This document shows, piece after piece, positions 55,359 to 64,000 of a stretch of 64,000 bases of DNA (positions are counted from its first letter, which is position 1; every line of letters starts with the position of its first letter). This DNA is from Vreelandella sulfidaeris. Its GTDB lineage: Bacteria; Pseudomonadota; Gammaproteobacteria; Pseudomonadales; Halomonadaceae. The notes under the pieces were generated by a model. That model did no database searches and was not told the origin of the DNA. It was given only the letters and a program-made list of their open reading frames with translations. The stretch covers positions 1,612,001-1,676,000 of the forward strand of contig AP019514.1 in NCBI GenBank assembly GCA_007182875.1, read 5' to 3'. Position numbers and translations under genes: made by a program.

Positions 55359-56411
55359 ATGTCGTTACGAAAATCTACCCGCATTAATAAGTACATTAGT
55401 GAAAGTGGCATGTGTTCTCGCCGCGAGGCCGACCGCTTTGTTGAGCAGGGCAATGTGTGGATTAACGGACGCCGTGCCACGACCGGCGACCAAGTGGTTG
55501 CGGGAGATCTGGTCAAGGTTAATGGCCAGGAGATCGAGCCACAGGAAGAGGAGGATCTTGTCCTTATTGCGCTGAATAAGCCGGTGGGAATTGTGAGTAC
55601 CACCGAATCCAGCGAAAAGGACAATATTGTCGAATTCGTCAAACATGGCACGCGTATTTTTCCCATTGGTCGGCTCGATAAAGACTCCCAAGGGTTAATC
55701 TTTTTAACCAATAATGGCGATCTGGTTAACAAGATTCTGCGCGCCAATAACAACCACGAGAAAGAGTATCAGGTAACGGTGAACAAGCCGATTACCGACG
55801 AATTTATCGACGGCATGCAGCGTGGCGTGCCGATTCTGGGCAAGGTGACCAAACGCTGCAAGGTGCACAAAGAGTCCACCTTTGTGTTCACGATTACCTT
55901 GGTGCAGGGGCTCAACCGGCAAATTCGGCGCATGTGCGAATACTTCGGTTATGAGGTCACCCAGCTTATTCGTACGCGCATTATGAATGTGCCATTAAAG
56001 GGCTTAGCACTAGGCGACTGGCGCGATCTTAGCCCTAAAGAGATCGACACCATTATCGCGTTGACCGAAAAATCAGAAGCCGTGCCGGAAAAGAAAAGCA
56101 AACCGGCAAGGCCCAACTATAGCGGGCGTTCAAACGCAGGAAAGACCAACCAACCCGCCGCCAAAGAGCGCCAGAAACCTGCAAAAGCTGGCGCAAAGGC
56201 TGCTGGAACTAAAGCCGCTGGGGCTAAACCGCTTCCCAAGGGTAAAAAGGCCGCCAGTGGAAAAGTCAGCGCAAAAAAAATTGCCGGCCCGAAAGGCAAT
56301 ACGCCAGGCAAGGGCGCTAAAGGAAAAGCAGGTGTTAAGCCCGTTGGTAAAGGGCGTGTTGGGCGCGGTAAGCCAGCGGGTGGAGGTAAGCCTTCCCCGC
56401 GGCGCAAGTAG
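55359..56411 (+). CDS. rluF: 23S rRNA pseudouridine synthase RluF with a long basic tail
   Basis: RluF converts U2604 (and U2605) of 23S rRNA to pseudouridine. An S4 domain ([20 protein letters not shown]) precedes the RsuA-type catalytic domain with the catalytic Asp in [20 protein letters not shown] and [17 protein letters not shown]. From about residue 243 the protein has a tail of about 108 residues made mainly of Lys, Ala, Gly and Pro (for example [20 protein letters not shown]), ending PSPRRK. The frame is intact. The start at 55359 lacks a clear ribosome-binding site. Confidence 0.92.
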   Translation: MSLRKSTRINKYISESGMCSRREADRFVEQGNVWINGRRATTGDQVVAGDLVKVNGQEIEPQEEEDLVLIALNKPVGIVSTTESSEKDNIVEFVKHGTRIFPIGRLDKDSQGLIFLTNNGDLVNKILRANNNHEKEYQVTVNKPITDEFIDGMQRGVPILGKVTKRCKVHKESTFVFTITLVQGLNRQIRRMCEYFGYEVTQLIRTRIMNVPLKGLALGDWRDLSPKEIDTIIALTEKSEAVPEKKSKPARPNYSGRSNAGKTNQPAAKERQKPAKAGAKAAGTKAAGAKPLPKGKKAASGKVSAKKIAGPKGNTPGKGAKGKAGVKPVGKGRVGRGKPAGGGKPSPRRK

Positions 56412-56438
56412 CTCCCTCATCGTTTAAGAGTCTTTACT

Positions 56439-56714
56439 GTGATTTTAATCGCCACTTTTTACGTTGTGGTTAGCGTTCTCGCTTACGTTACCTACGCTAT
56501 TGATAAACAGGCCGCTATCAAACAGCGACGGCGAGTGAGCGAGAAGTCGTTACACCTGCTTGGGTTGTTGGGTGGCTGGCCGGGCGGGCTCTTTGCTCAG
56601 CAGCGGCTGCGGCATAAAACCCAGAAAACTGCCTTTCAAGTCATTTTCTGGCTGACGGCGGGGACAAATCTGGCATGTTTGCTTGCTCTAACTCTCTACC
56701 CTTACGACGGGTGA
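56439..56714 (+). CDS. DUF1294 family small membrane protein
   Basis: The 91-residue product has two membrane segments (ILIATFYVVVSVLAYVTYAI near the start and IFWLTAGTNLACLLALTLY at the end). Between them are the conserved DKQAA and RRVSEKSLHLLGLLGGWPGG with QQRLRHKTQK motifs of DUF1294. Function is unknown. The start is a GTG at 56439, so the true start could differ. The Kef-type gene begins 3 bp after its stop. Confidence 0.75.
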   Translation: MILIATFYVVVSVLAYVTYAIDKQAAIKQRRRVSEKSLHLLGLLGGWPGGLFAQQRLRHKTQKTAFQVIFWLTAGTNLACLLALTLYPYDG

Positions 56715-56717
56715 AAA

Positions 56718-58612
56718 ATGACAGCCTATTTTGTTCAGGCGTTTATCTACCTTCTCGCTGCCGTCATTGCGGTTCCCCTCGCCAAGCGGTTTGGACTGGG
56801 ATCGGTACTGGGCTATCTGGTTGCCGGCGTAGTCATTGGCCCGATCCTAGGATTGGTGGGCCAGGAGACCACCACCATTCAGCATTTTGCAGAATTTGGC
56901 GTCGTGATGATGCTGTTTTTGGTGGGCCTGGAGCTTGATCCCAGAGGGCTTTGGGCCATGCGTGTGCGGCTGCTTGGTCTGGGCGGGCTCCAAGTCGTGT
57001 TAACGACGGTTGCTGGCACTGCCATCGCCTTATGGCTGGGGCTAGTGTTGCAAACCGCTCTAGCGGTGGGGCTGATTTTTGCGCTTTCATCCACAGCCAT
57101 TGTGCTGCAAACACTGAATGAAAAAGGGCTGGCCAAAACCGAAGGCGGTCGCAGCGCCTTCTCGGTCCTGCTGTTTCAGGATATAGCCGTTATTCCGATG
57201 CTGGCGTTAATACCTCTGCTGGCGCTGCCTGAGTTAATGGGCCCGGTCAGTGAGGGAGGGGCATGCCAGTTTAAATTTGGTATCGGATCTGCCCGGCTGG
57301 GCGCATGCTTTAGTGGTCGTGGCGGCTATCGTGAGCGTTATAGCCGCGGGCTACTATTTAGTGCCGTTGTTGTTTCGCTATGTGATTGGCTCTGGCCTGC
57401 GCGAAATATTTACCGCCACCGCCCTAATGCTGGTGATAGGTATTGCCGCCCTGATGAGTTTAGTCAATTTATCCCCCGCCCTTGGCGCATTTTTTGTCGG
57501 GGGTGGTGCTTGCCAATAGTGAGTTCAAGCACGAGCTGGAAGCCAATATTGAACCCCTTCAAGGGGCTGCTGCTGGGGCTGTTCTTTATTACCGTGGGAG
57601 CGGGTATCAACTTCGCTGTGCTGGCAGCGGAGTGGGAGACGATACTGCTGTTAGGTGCGACGGTTATCGTCGTAAAAGGAATAATACTGTTTGGCCTGGC
57701 GCTGCTGTTTCGGCTTCATGGCAGCAACGGCTGGCTATTCACCTTAAGCCTTGCCCAAGCGGGTGAGTTTGGCTTTGTACTGTTGACCTATAGCGTACAA
57801 AACAGCGTGATCCCTTCGGATACTTCCCAAATTCTCTCGCTCGCTGTGGCACTTTCGATGTTCTTAACCCCCTTGCTGTTCATCGCCTACGACCGCTTGG
57901 TGCTACCGCGTTACCGTAGTGCTAAAAATGATGATCGTGAGGCCGATACGATAGAGGAGCAGGCCCCGGTTATCGTTGCGGGGTGGGGCGGTTTGGGCAG
58001 ATTATCTGCCGCTTGCTGCGTGCCAATAATATTCCCATTGTTGCCCTGGATCATGAGATTGAGCAGATCGAGAACCTGCGCAAAATAAGTATCAAAAGCT
58101 ACTTCGGCGATGCCAGCCGCTCCGATTTGCTCGAAACCGCAGGTATTGAGCAAGCCCGGTTACTGGTGATTGCGTTGGACGACCGTGACCGTGCTGTGCA
58201 GATGGTCAGGCACGTAAAACAGTACTATCCCCACGTTTGGGTGCTGGCCCGTGCCTTTGATCGTGGTCATGGCTACCAACTGCGAGAAGCGGGCGCCGAT
58301 GATACGGTCAGCGAAACCTACCATTCAGCGCTTGAGTTGGGTGGCCACGCGCTCACCGCCATGGGCGTTCACCCCATGCGTGCCAAGCAGATGACCTGGT
58401 CGTTTGTGCAGAATGAAGATGCCCACGAAGACGAGTTGTTCGAAGCCTGGAAAGAGATAGAGGGCGGTATTAGCTTTAGTCCGCGCTATGGCGAGCTGTT
58501 TATGAAACTGGAAGAGTCGCTGAACAGTGCTATGAAGCAAGATTGGCAGGAGCCGCAGCGCGAAGATGTGCCTATCTGGACGCCACCCGATCAGAAAAAC
58601 GATGCCCTTTAA
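56718..58612 (+). CDS. Kef-type monovalent cation:proton antiporter, CPA2 family (at least four frame breaks)
   Basis: CPA2 antiporters exchange K+ or Na+ for protons at the inner membrane; KefB/KefC are gated by glutathione adducts. The product begins with about 12 membrane segments (FGLGSVLGYLVAGVVIGPIL, FGVVMMLFLVGLELDPR and LIFALSSTAIVLQTL are typical). A cytoplasmic RCK_N domain follows with VIVAGWGRFGQIICRLL after repair, a nucleotide-binding loop. Breaks lie near 57265, 57505, 57550 and 57985. The product is about 631 residues. I do not assign B or C. It is convergent with the next gene and overlaps it by 4 bases. Confidence 0.87.
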
Positions 58613-59170
58613 AACGGCAGGTGCAGCGAGGCGCTGAGTATATTGAGATGCTCAAGGCTTGGGGCATCAATGCGCTCATACTCTAGACGGCTGACGAGCC
58701 GATTAATCGTCACGGTAGCACCGAAGCCTTGCAGCATCGCGGTGCCACTTTCATCGGCACCTTCCACCTCGCTGTCACCGCGCCATTCAGTAATGCCGGA
58801 CTTCGCATAGACACTAAAGGCGCCCATGCGAACACCGGCTACAAGGGCGCCCCCAAACTTAACGTATCCATAACGAGCGGATTAACACTGGACGTGGTGG
58901 AGATTTCTTCGCTTTCCCGATAGGCGATTTCAGCGCCAATATCGAGTTGAGGGAGCCGCCAGGGCTGAAACCTGCGGTTACGCGGAAACCACTGGAATAG
59001 TTATCAAGGCTCTGAAGGTCACTACCTTCTAGGATAACGCCGTTATCAAGTTGCATGAGTTCACTATCAGGGGCGGTATAGGCCATCACCGGCGGTTTAT
59101 CGTCGGCGTAGCTGCTAAACCAGGGAACTGAGCAACAGAGCAGGGTGCTTGCCAAGCGTGCCATTGGCAT
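58609..59170 (-). CDS. Putative outer-membrane beta-barrel protein (frame broken)
   Basis: A signal peptide (MPMARLASTLLCCSVPWF, cut near YADD) leads to a beta-rich product: LDNYSSGFRVTAGFSPGG, then after a break near 58910-58935 a continuation including AALVAGVRMGAFSVYAKSG and VTINRLVSRLEYERIDA. It ends in LHLPF, an aromatic C-terminus typical of outer-membrane barrels. Length is about 187 residues, near the size of 8-stranded barrels. I do not recognise a specific family. Confidence 0.55.
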
Positions 59171-59216
59171 TTCTCGTACGCCTATCGGTAGGAAGAAAGA
59201 ACGGTACTTATTGAGA

Positions 59217-60039
59217 CTAGCAACGGACGTCTATCTCTACCACTTTAATTGCGCCCTCGGCCAAATTTTTTAGCAAATTACTCCCCATGGTCAGAAATTG
59301 CTTTCCAAACACCCACTGAGGTGAGAGCACCGATTGCCGGGCGGCTGACTGCTCTTTCTGGCGTTGGCGCTGACGCCACGCCAAGGCTATTTCGCTCCAA
59401 TCCTCCACGTGCTCAGTACAAAGCCGCTTGTTTCGAGCAAGCGGGTTAGCGTCGTTAGGGGCAGGAGGTGCGAATGTTCAGGAGAAACCGCCCAGGGCAC
59501 CGGGTAGTGAAGTTGTGACACGTTGGGGCCGCTGACGACTTCGTGCATCACCAACTGCCCGCCAGGGCGCAGCACGCGGAAGCTGTCAGCCAGCACCTTG
59601 GTGGGGTCGGGCATGTTGAGTAGGCTGTGCTGAAACAAGACCGCATCGAAGCTATGATCGGCAAACGGCAGCGCGCGCGTCACCCGTTACCCAGGCAAGC
59701 GATGACACGGCAGTTTGATTAACCCGCGAGCTCAGTGCTTTGTTTAACGCACTAAACCCATGGGTAATATCCAGACCAGTCATGTGAAAGCCCAGCGACG
59801 CGCCCTGGCGTATTATCCGCCCAACCCAGCACCAATATCCAATACCTGGCCATGGGTGTCAGGGTTGAGCCGATCGAGTAACCGAGCGGAGGCCGCCAAG
59901 CCACCGATATGTAGCTGATCCAAGGGGGCTAGTTGATGCAGAGTAGGGCCATCGGGGTAGTGAGCATCAATTTGTGCCAGACTTCATCAGCGCGCAGGGC
60001 GCGCTGATAATGGTCTGCCAAAGGGTGAGAGGTAGACAT
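59217..60039 (-). CDS. Class I SAM-dependent methyltransferase (at least three frame breaks)
   Basis: The start at 60039 gives MSTSHPLADHYQRALRADEV. After repairs near 59968 and 59818 the SAM-binding motif I appears as VLDIGAGLGG, with FHMTGLDITHGFSALNKAL as motif II region and LPFADHSFDAVLFQHSLLNM as motif IV. A last break near 59405 joins the C-terminal part (EDWSEIALAWRQRQRQKEQ). The product is about 274 residues. The layout resembles UbiE/glycine-sarcosine-type enzymes, but the substrate cannot be told from sequence. Confidence 0.75.
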
Positions 60040-60045
60040 GGTCAG

Positions 60046-61747
60046 TTATGGTTCTTGATCCAGGCCTAACTCCTGTATCGAAATTTCGCGCATTTTAAAC
60101 TTCTGAATTTTGCCGGTAACGGTCATTGGGAACTCGTCAACGAATTTAAAGTAGCGCGGAATTTTGAAGTGAGTGATTTTGCCTTTGCAGTACTCGCGCA
60201 ACTCTTCGCCAGTGACTTCGCCCGCTGAGCTGTTGAGTTTTACCCAGGCAATCAACTCTTCACCGTACTTTTTATCAGGTACACCAGTGACCTGTACCTC
60301 TGAAATGGCCGGGTGGGCGTACAGGAATTCCTCGATCTCTTTGGGGTAAACGTTCTCTCCGCCGCGAATCACCATGTCTTTAATGCGCCCCACGATCTGG
60401 ATGTAGCCCTCTTCATCCATGGTGGCGAGGTCACCGGTGTGCATCCAGCCCGCTTCGTCAATGGCTTCAGCGGTGGCTTTGTCGTTGTTCCAGTATTTGA
60501 GCATCACGCTGTAACCACGGGTACACAGCTCGCCGATTTCGCCGCGAGGCAGAATGCCGCCATTGCCGGGGTCGACAATCTTATTCTCCAGGTGCGGTTG
60601 AGTGCGGCCCACCGTGGAAACGCGTTTCTCGATGCTGTCGTTGGCACCTGTCTGGGTAGACACCGGGCTGGTTTCGGTCATGCCGTAGGCGATCTGTACG
60701 CCTTTCATGTTCATCTTGCTGATCACCTGCTTCATGATCTCAGCGGGGCAGATCGAGCCCGCCATGATACCGGTGCGTAGCGATGAGAGATCGGTGCTGG
60801 GGAAATCAGGGTGGTCAAGCTCGGCAATAAACATGGTCGGCACGCCGTAAAGGGCGGTAGCTTTCTGTTCATGAACGGCTTTCAGCACTTTGCCGGGGTC
60901 GAAGCCCTCGTCCGGATAAATCATGGTGGCGCCATGGGTCACACAGCCTAAGTTACCCATCACCATACCGAAACAGTGGTAAAGCGGTACGGGGATCACC
61001 AGGCGATCTTCGTGGGTGAAGCCCATGCTTTCAGCCACAAAAAACCGTTATTGAGAATATTGTGGTGAGAAAGCGTAGCACCCTTGGGGAAGCCAGTGGT
61101 GCCCGAGGTGTACTGAATGTTGATGGCGTCATCGAACTGTAGGGTCGCTTGCAGGTCATCAACGTCGGTTTGGCTAACCTTGTTGGCCTCGCTCATCAGG
61201 TCTGCCCAGCGCCACATACCGCTGAGCTTTTCGCTGCTTAAATTAATGATGCACTCAAGGTCGGGCAGTTTCTGGGATTTCAGCTCACCTTCGTTGTAGG
61301 CTTTTAACTCGGGAGCCAATTCGTAGAGCATGCCGCTGTAGTCAGAGGTTTTAAAGCTGTTGGCGGTGACCAAAAACGCGCACCGGATTGATTCAGCGCA
61401 TATTCCAGTTCATGAGTACGGTAGGAAGGGATTAATGTTGACCAGAATGGCGCCAATTTTAGCGGTCGCAAACTGGGTGAGTGTCCATTCGCTGCAATTG
61501 GGCGCCCAAATGGCGACGCGGTCGCCTTTTGAACACCGATAGCGAGCAGGGCGCGGGCGCAGCGATTGACCTCTTCCTGAAGCTGGCGATAGCTCCAGTG
61601 AATATTCTGGTGAAGCACAATCAGCGCGTCGTTATCGGCATATTGCGTGGCGATCTGGTCAAACTTGTCGCCAATGGTCATACCCAGCAGTGGCTTGTCC
61701 GCCATGCTGCTGGAGTAGCTGGGTAACGTGAGTGCTTGTGACGTCAT
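60046..61747 (-). CDS. AMP-binding acyl-CoA synthetase (at least three frame breaks)
   Basis: This enzyme activates a carboxylic acid to acyl-CoA through an acyl-AMP intermediate. The AMP-binding signature is [18 protein letters not shown]; others are [32 protein letters not shown] and the catalytic-lysine ending [15 protein letters not shown]. Breaks lie near 61530, 61430-61380 and 61045. The product is about 567 residues. It stands directly downstream of HMG-CoA lyase (overlapping ATGA), so the likely substrate is an acid of leucine catabolism such as acetoacetate or a short or medium-chain fatty acid, which is inference. Confidence 0.85.
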
Positions 61748-62701
61748 GTTGAGACTCTCCGATATTTTTTTTGTCCGAACGGATAGGCAGCGGTTGGTTA
61801 GCTGCTAGCGCCTTTGCGAGGGCAACTTTGGAACTGGGTTTGCGGCCTAGCTCGCCGGTGATCCAATAGCCGGTATCAATCACGGCCTGCAGGTCGATGC
61901 CCGTTTTAACCCCCAACCCTTCAAGCAGGTAGAGTACGTCTTCAGTGGCGACGTTGCCGGAGGCGCCTTTCGCATAGGGGGCACCCCCGAGTCCGGCGGT
62001 AGCGGCATCAATCACGCTAACGCCTTCTTCCAGTACGGCGTACAAATTAGCCAACGCCATGCCGTAAGTATCGTGGAAATGCGCCGCTAAATACTCAATG
62101 GGCACCTGCCGTCGAACGGCTTCGATCATACGCTTGGCGGCCAGCGGCGTGCCCACGCCGATCGTATCGCCCAGTGACACCTCGTAACAGCCCATCTTAT
62201 AAAGCGCGTTAGCCACATCGGCGACTTTGTTCGCGGCAATGTCACCTTCGTAAGGGCAGCCCAGTACACAAGAAACATAGCCGCGAACCCGAACGCCAGC
62301 CTCTCGGGCGCGCTCTAAAACAGGCTCAAAACGCGCAAGTGATTCGGCAATCGAGCAGTTGATGTTTTTCTGCGAGAAGGCCTCCGAGGCGGCACCAAAC
62401 ACCGCGACCTCTTCAACTCCCACTGACAGGGCATTTTCCAGCCCTTTCAGGTTAGGCGTCAGTGCGGAATACACCACACCTGGCTGGCGCTGAATGTTGG
62501 CCATGACCTCAGCGGCATCGCCCATCTGAGGCACCCACTTGGGTGAGACAAAGCTGGCGGCTTCGATATGCGTGATCCCCGCCTTGGCAAGCCGCTCGAT
62601 CAAGGCAATTTTAGTCGCGGTCGGTACCATCGCCCCCGGCTCGTTTTGCAGGCCGTCACGGGGGCCATTTCAAATAGTTTGACGGACGTCGGCAGTGCCA
62701 T
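61744..62701 (-). CDS. mvaB: Hydroxymethylglutaryl-CoA lyase (two frame breaks)
   Basis: This enzyme splits HMG-CoA to acetoacetate and acetyl-CoA, the last step of leucine breakdown. The start at 62701 follows GGAGCTCCCC. After restoring one base near 62672 the N-terminus reads [15 protein letters not shown]; other blocks are [34 protein letters not shown] (signature cysteines), [12 protein letters not shown] and [14 protein letters not shown]. As assembled the frame runs past the next start; one missing A in the A run near 61772 would give a stop at 61744-61746 overlapping the next ATG, which I take as the true end. The product is about 319 residues. Confidence 0.9.
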
Positions 62702-62710
62702 GGGGAGCTC

Positions 62711-64000
62711 CTATTCGCTGGGGACAAAGTCGAGAAGTACTGCACCTTGGCTGACCGTATCGCCCGCCTGGAAGTGGAAGGTTTCCACGCTGCCATCGGC
62801 GGGTGCGGTCATGGTGTGCTCCATTTTCATCGCTTCCATCACCATCAGCGGCATGCCTTTTCAACCGCCTTACCGGGCGCCACCAGCAGTGCCACCACCG
62901 TGCCGTTCATCGGCGCAGTGAGTGTCGATTCAGCTTCGTGGTGGCCGTGGTCAATCGCATCGATGCGACGCCAGAACAGGCGAGTTTCACCGCTTGGGTC
63001 GGCCATTACCACGACATGGCCGTCACGGCGCGCCTGGAGGCGGCGACGATAGCCGTTTAAAGTAACGGCGACTGCATCGCCAGTGAGCGGCTGCAGGCTT
63101 GCAGTAAGGGTTTCATCACCTATGGTAAGGGTCCAAAGCGATTCGCCTGCGCTGCGTTTACCTTCAACGATGACGACTGCTTCATCGCTATCATCAGCTT
63201 GCACATTGGCTGGGTCGCACAGCGCAATACGAATGGTGTGCGGCGCGTTTAGCCGGAAGCCGTCGTGGCGATCCCAGGGGGAGTCGCTTTCACACTCTTG
63301 GGCGAGCTGGTGTAGGCCGATCAGCGCCGCGCTGGCGTAGGCGTCCATGTTGTAGGTGCGTGGCGCAAACAGCGTCGCTTCGTTGCGTTCAATGAAGCGT
63401 GTGTCCAGTTCCACATTCTTAAAGCCCGGGTGAGTCGCCAAACGCATCAGGAAGGCACGGTTGGTCACCACGCCTTGCACATCCAGTGCCGCCAGGGCGC
63501 GGTTAAGTGTGGCCAGCGCTGCGTCGCGGTCAGGCCCATGTACAATCAGCTTGGCCAGCATTGGGTCGTAGTGCATAGATACCGCATCGCCGCTCTCTAC
63601 GCCGCTGTCCAGGCGCACTTGATCAGCACTTAAACCGGCACCCACTAAATCCAGCGCGAACCGGTTCAGCAGGCCGGTGGCGGGCAGAAAGTCCTGTTCC
63701 GGGTCTTCGGCGTAAATGCGCGCTTCAAAGCTGTGACCGGTGATGGTCAGTTCGTCTTGGCTGCAGGGAAGCGGCTCGCCCATGGCCACGCGTAGCTGCC
63801 ACTCGACAAGATCCTGACCGGTGATCATTTCGGTCACCGGATGCTCGACCTGGAGACGGGTATTCATCTCCATAAAGTAGAACGAGCCGTCCGCATCTAA
63901 TAAGAATTCGACGGTACCTGCGCCCACATAGCCGATCTCCTGGGCGGCACGTACCGCGGCATCACCCATGGCGCTGCGCAGCTCCGGCGTCATTCCGGGG
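62711..64000 (-). CDS. liuD: 3-Methylcrotonyl-CoA carboxylase biotin-containing alpha subunit (partial, one-base deletion)
   Basis: This subunit carboxylates its own biotin, which then carboxylates 3-methylcrotonyl-CoA in leucine catabolism. The window holds the C-terminal part of the biotin carboxylase domain (FMEMNTRLQVEHPVTEMITG, SFEARIYAEDPEQDFLPATG). The linker region follows, then the biotinyl domain with the lysine in MVMEAMKMEHTM after a missing A near 62863 is restored. The stop is at 62711-62713, 9 bp before mvaB. The 5' part lies beyond 64000. MCC rather than acetyl- or propionyl-CoA carboxylase is favoured by the adjacent mvaB. Confidence 0.88.

Noticed and set aside
54759..56411. 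Apparent DUF924-RluF fusion protein
   Set aside because: Removing one C near 55299 gives the usual DUF924 ending PGSSF and a stop at 55303-55305. The joining segment is an intergenic tandem repeat read as protein.
61659..62701. HMG-CoA lyase reading through into the acyl-CoA synthetase gene
   Set aside because: The join lies just after an A run; one missing A gives a stop that overlaps the next ATG, the normal operon arrangement.

Overview
The window looks like a core chromosomal segment of a gammaproteobacterium, most probably Halomonas or a close relative in the Halomonadaceae. I base this on remembered protein similarity and on gene orders shared with Pseudomonas-type gammaproteobacteria: fabD-fabG-acpP-fabF-pabC-mltG-tmk-holB-pilZ-tatD, rpoE-rseABC-mucD-lepA-lepB-rnc-era-recO-pdxJ-acpS, and gacS/cysM-rlmD-relA-mazG. 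I saw no rRNA, tRNA, CRISPR array, insertion sequence or prophage.

Layout. 1-8.2 kb: fatty-acid synthesis, aminodeoxychorismate lyase, septal lytic transglycosylase, thymidylate kinase, clamp-loader delta', PilZ and TatD, all on the + strand. 8.2-11 kb: a DUF1285 protein and a UvrD/Rep-type helicase. 11-15 kb: ETF-ubiquinone oxidoreductase (-) divergent from etfB-etfA (+). 15-25.4 kb: Mn-type superoxide dismutase, class Ib ribonucleotide reductase nrdHIEF with NrdR-like boxes, a Nudix hydrolase, then a Fur-boxed TonB2-type operon (DUF3450-ttpC-exbB-exbD-tonB-TPR). 25.4-31.2 kb: xthA with a small basic gene (-), rhlB and dinG (+), DAHP synthase (-). 31.5-43.6 kb: the sigma-E envelope-stress operon with MucD, an MgtC-like protein (-), then lepA through acpS. 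43.6-54.7 kb: hybrid kinase GacS (-), then cysM, rlmD, relA, mazG and ppc (+). 54.7-58.6 kb: DUF924, RluF, DUF1294 and a Kef-type antiporter (+). 58.6-64 kb, all on the - strand: a small outer-membrane-like protein, a methyltransferase, an acyl-CoA synthetase, HMG-CoA lyase and the biotin subunit of methylcrotonyl-CoA carboxylase (leucine catabolism), the last cut by the window edge.

Sequence quality dominates the reading. Most genes longer than about 600 bp are broken by one-base insertions or deletions, often in homopolymer runs. The broken genes include essential ones (fabF, era, lepB, nrdE). I count roughly ninety such breaks. I read them as uncorrected sequencing errors, so I report each gene over its full reconstructed extent and give approximate break positions.

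No undescribed defence or mobile system is evident. The points most worth a second look are a histidine/cysteine-rich tail on PdxJ, a long basic low-complexity tail on RluF, short tandem duplications in at least seven intergenic gaps, candidate sigma-E promoters both before rpoE and in an unusually long rpoE-rseA gap, and Fur, NrdR and PsrA-like operator candidates.
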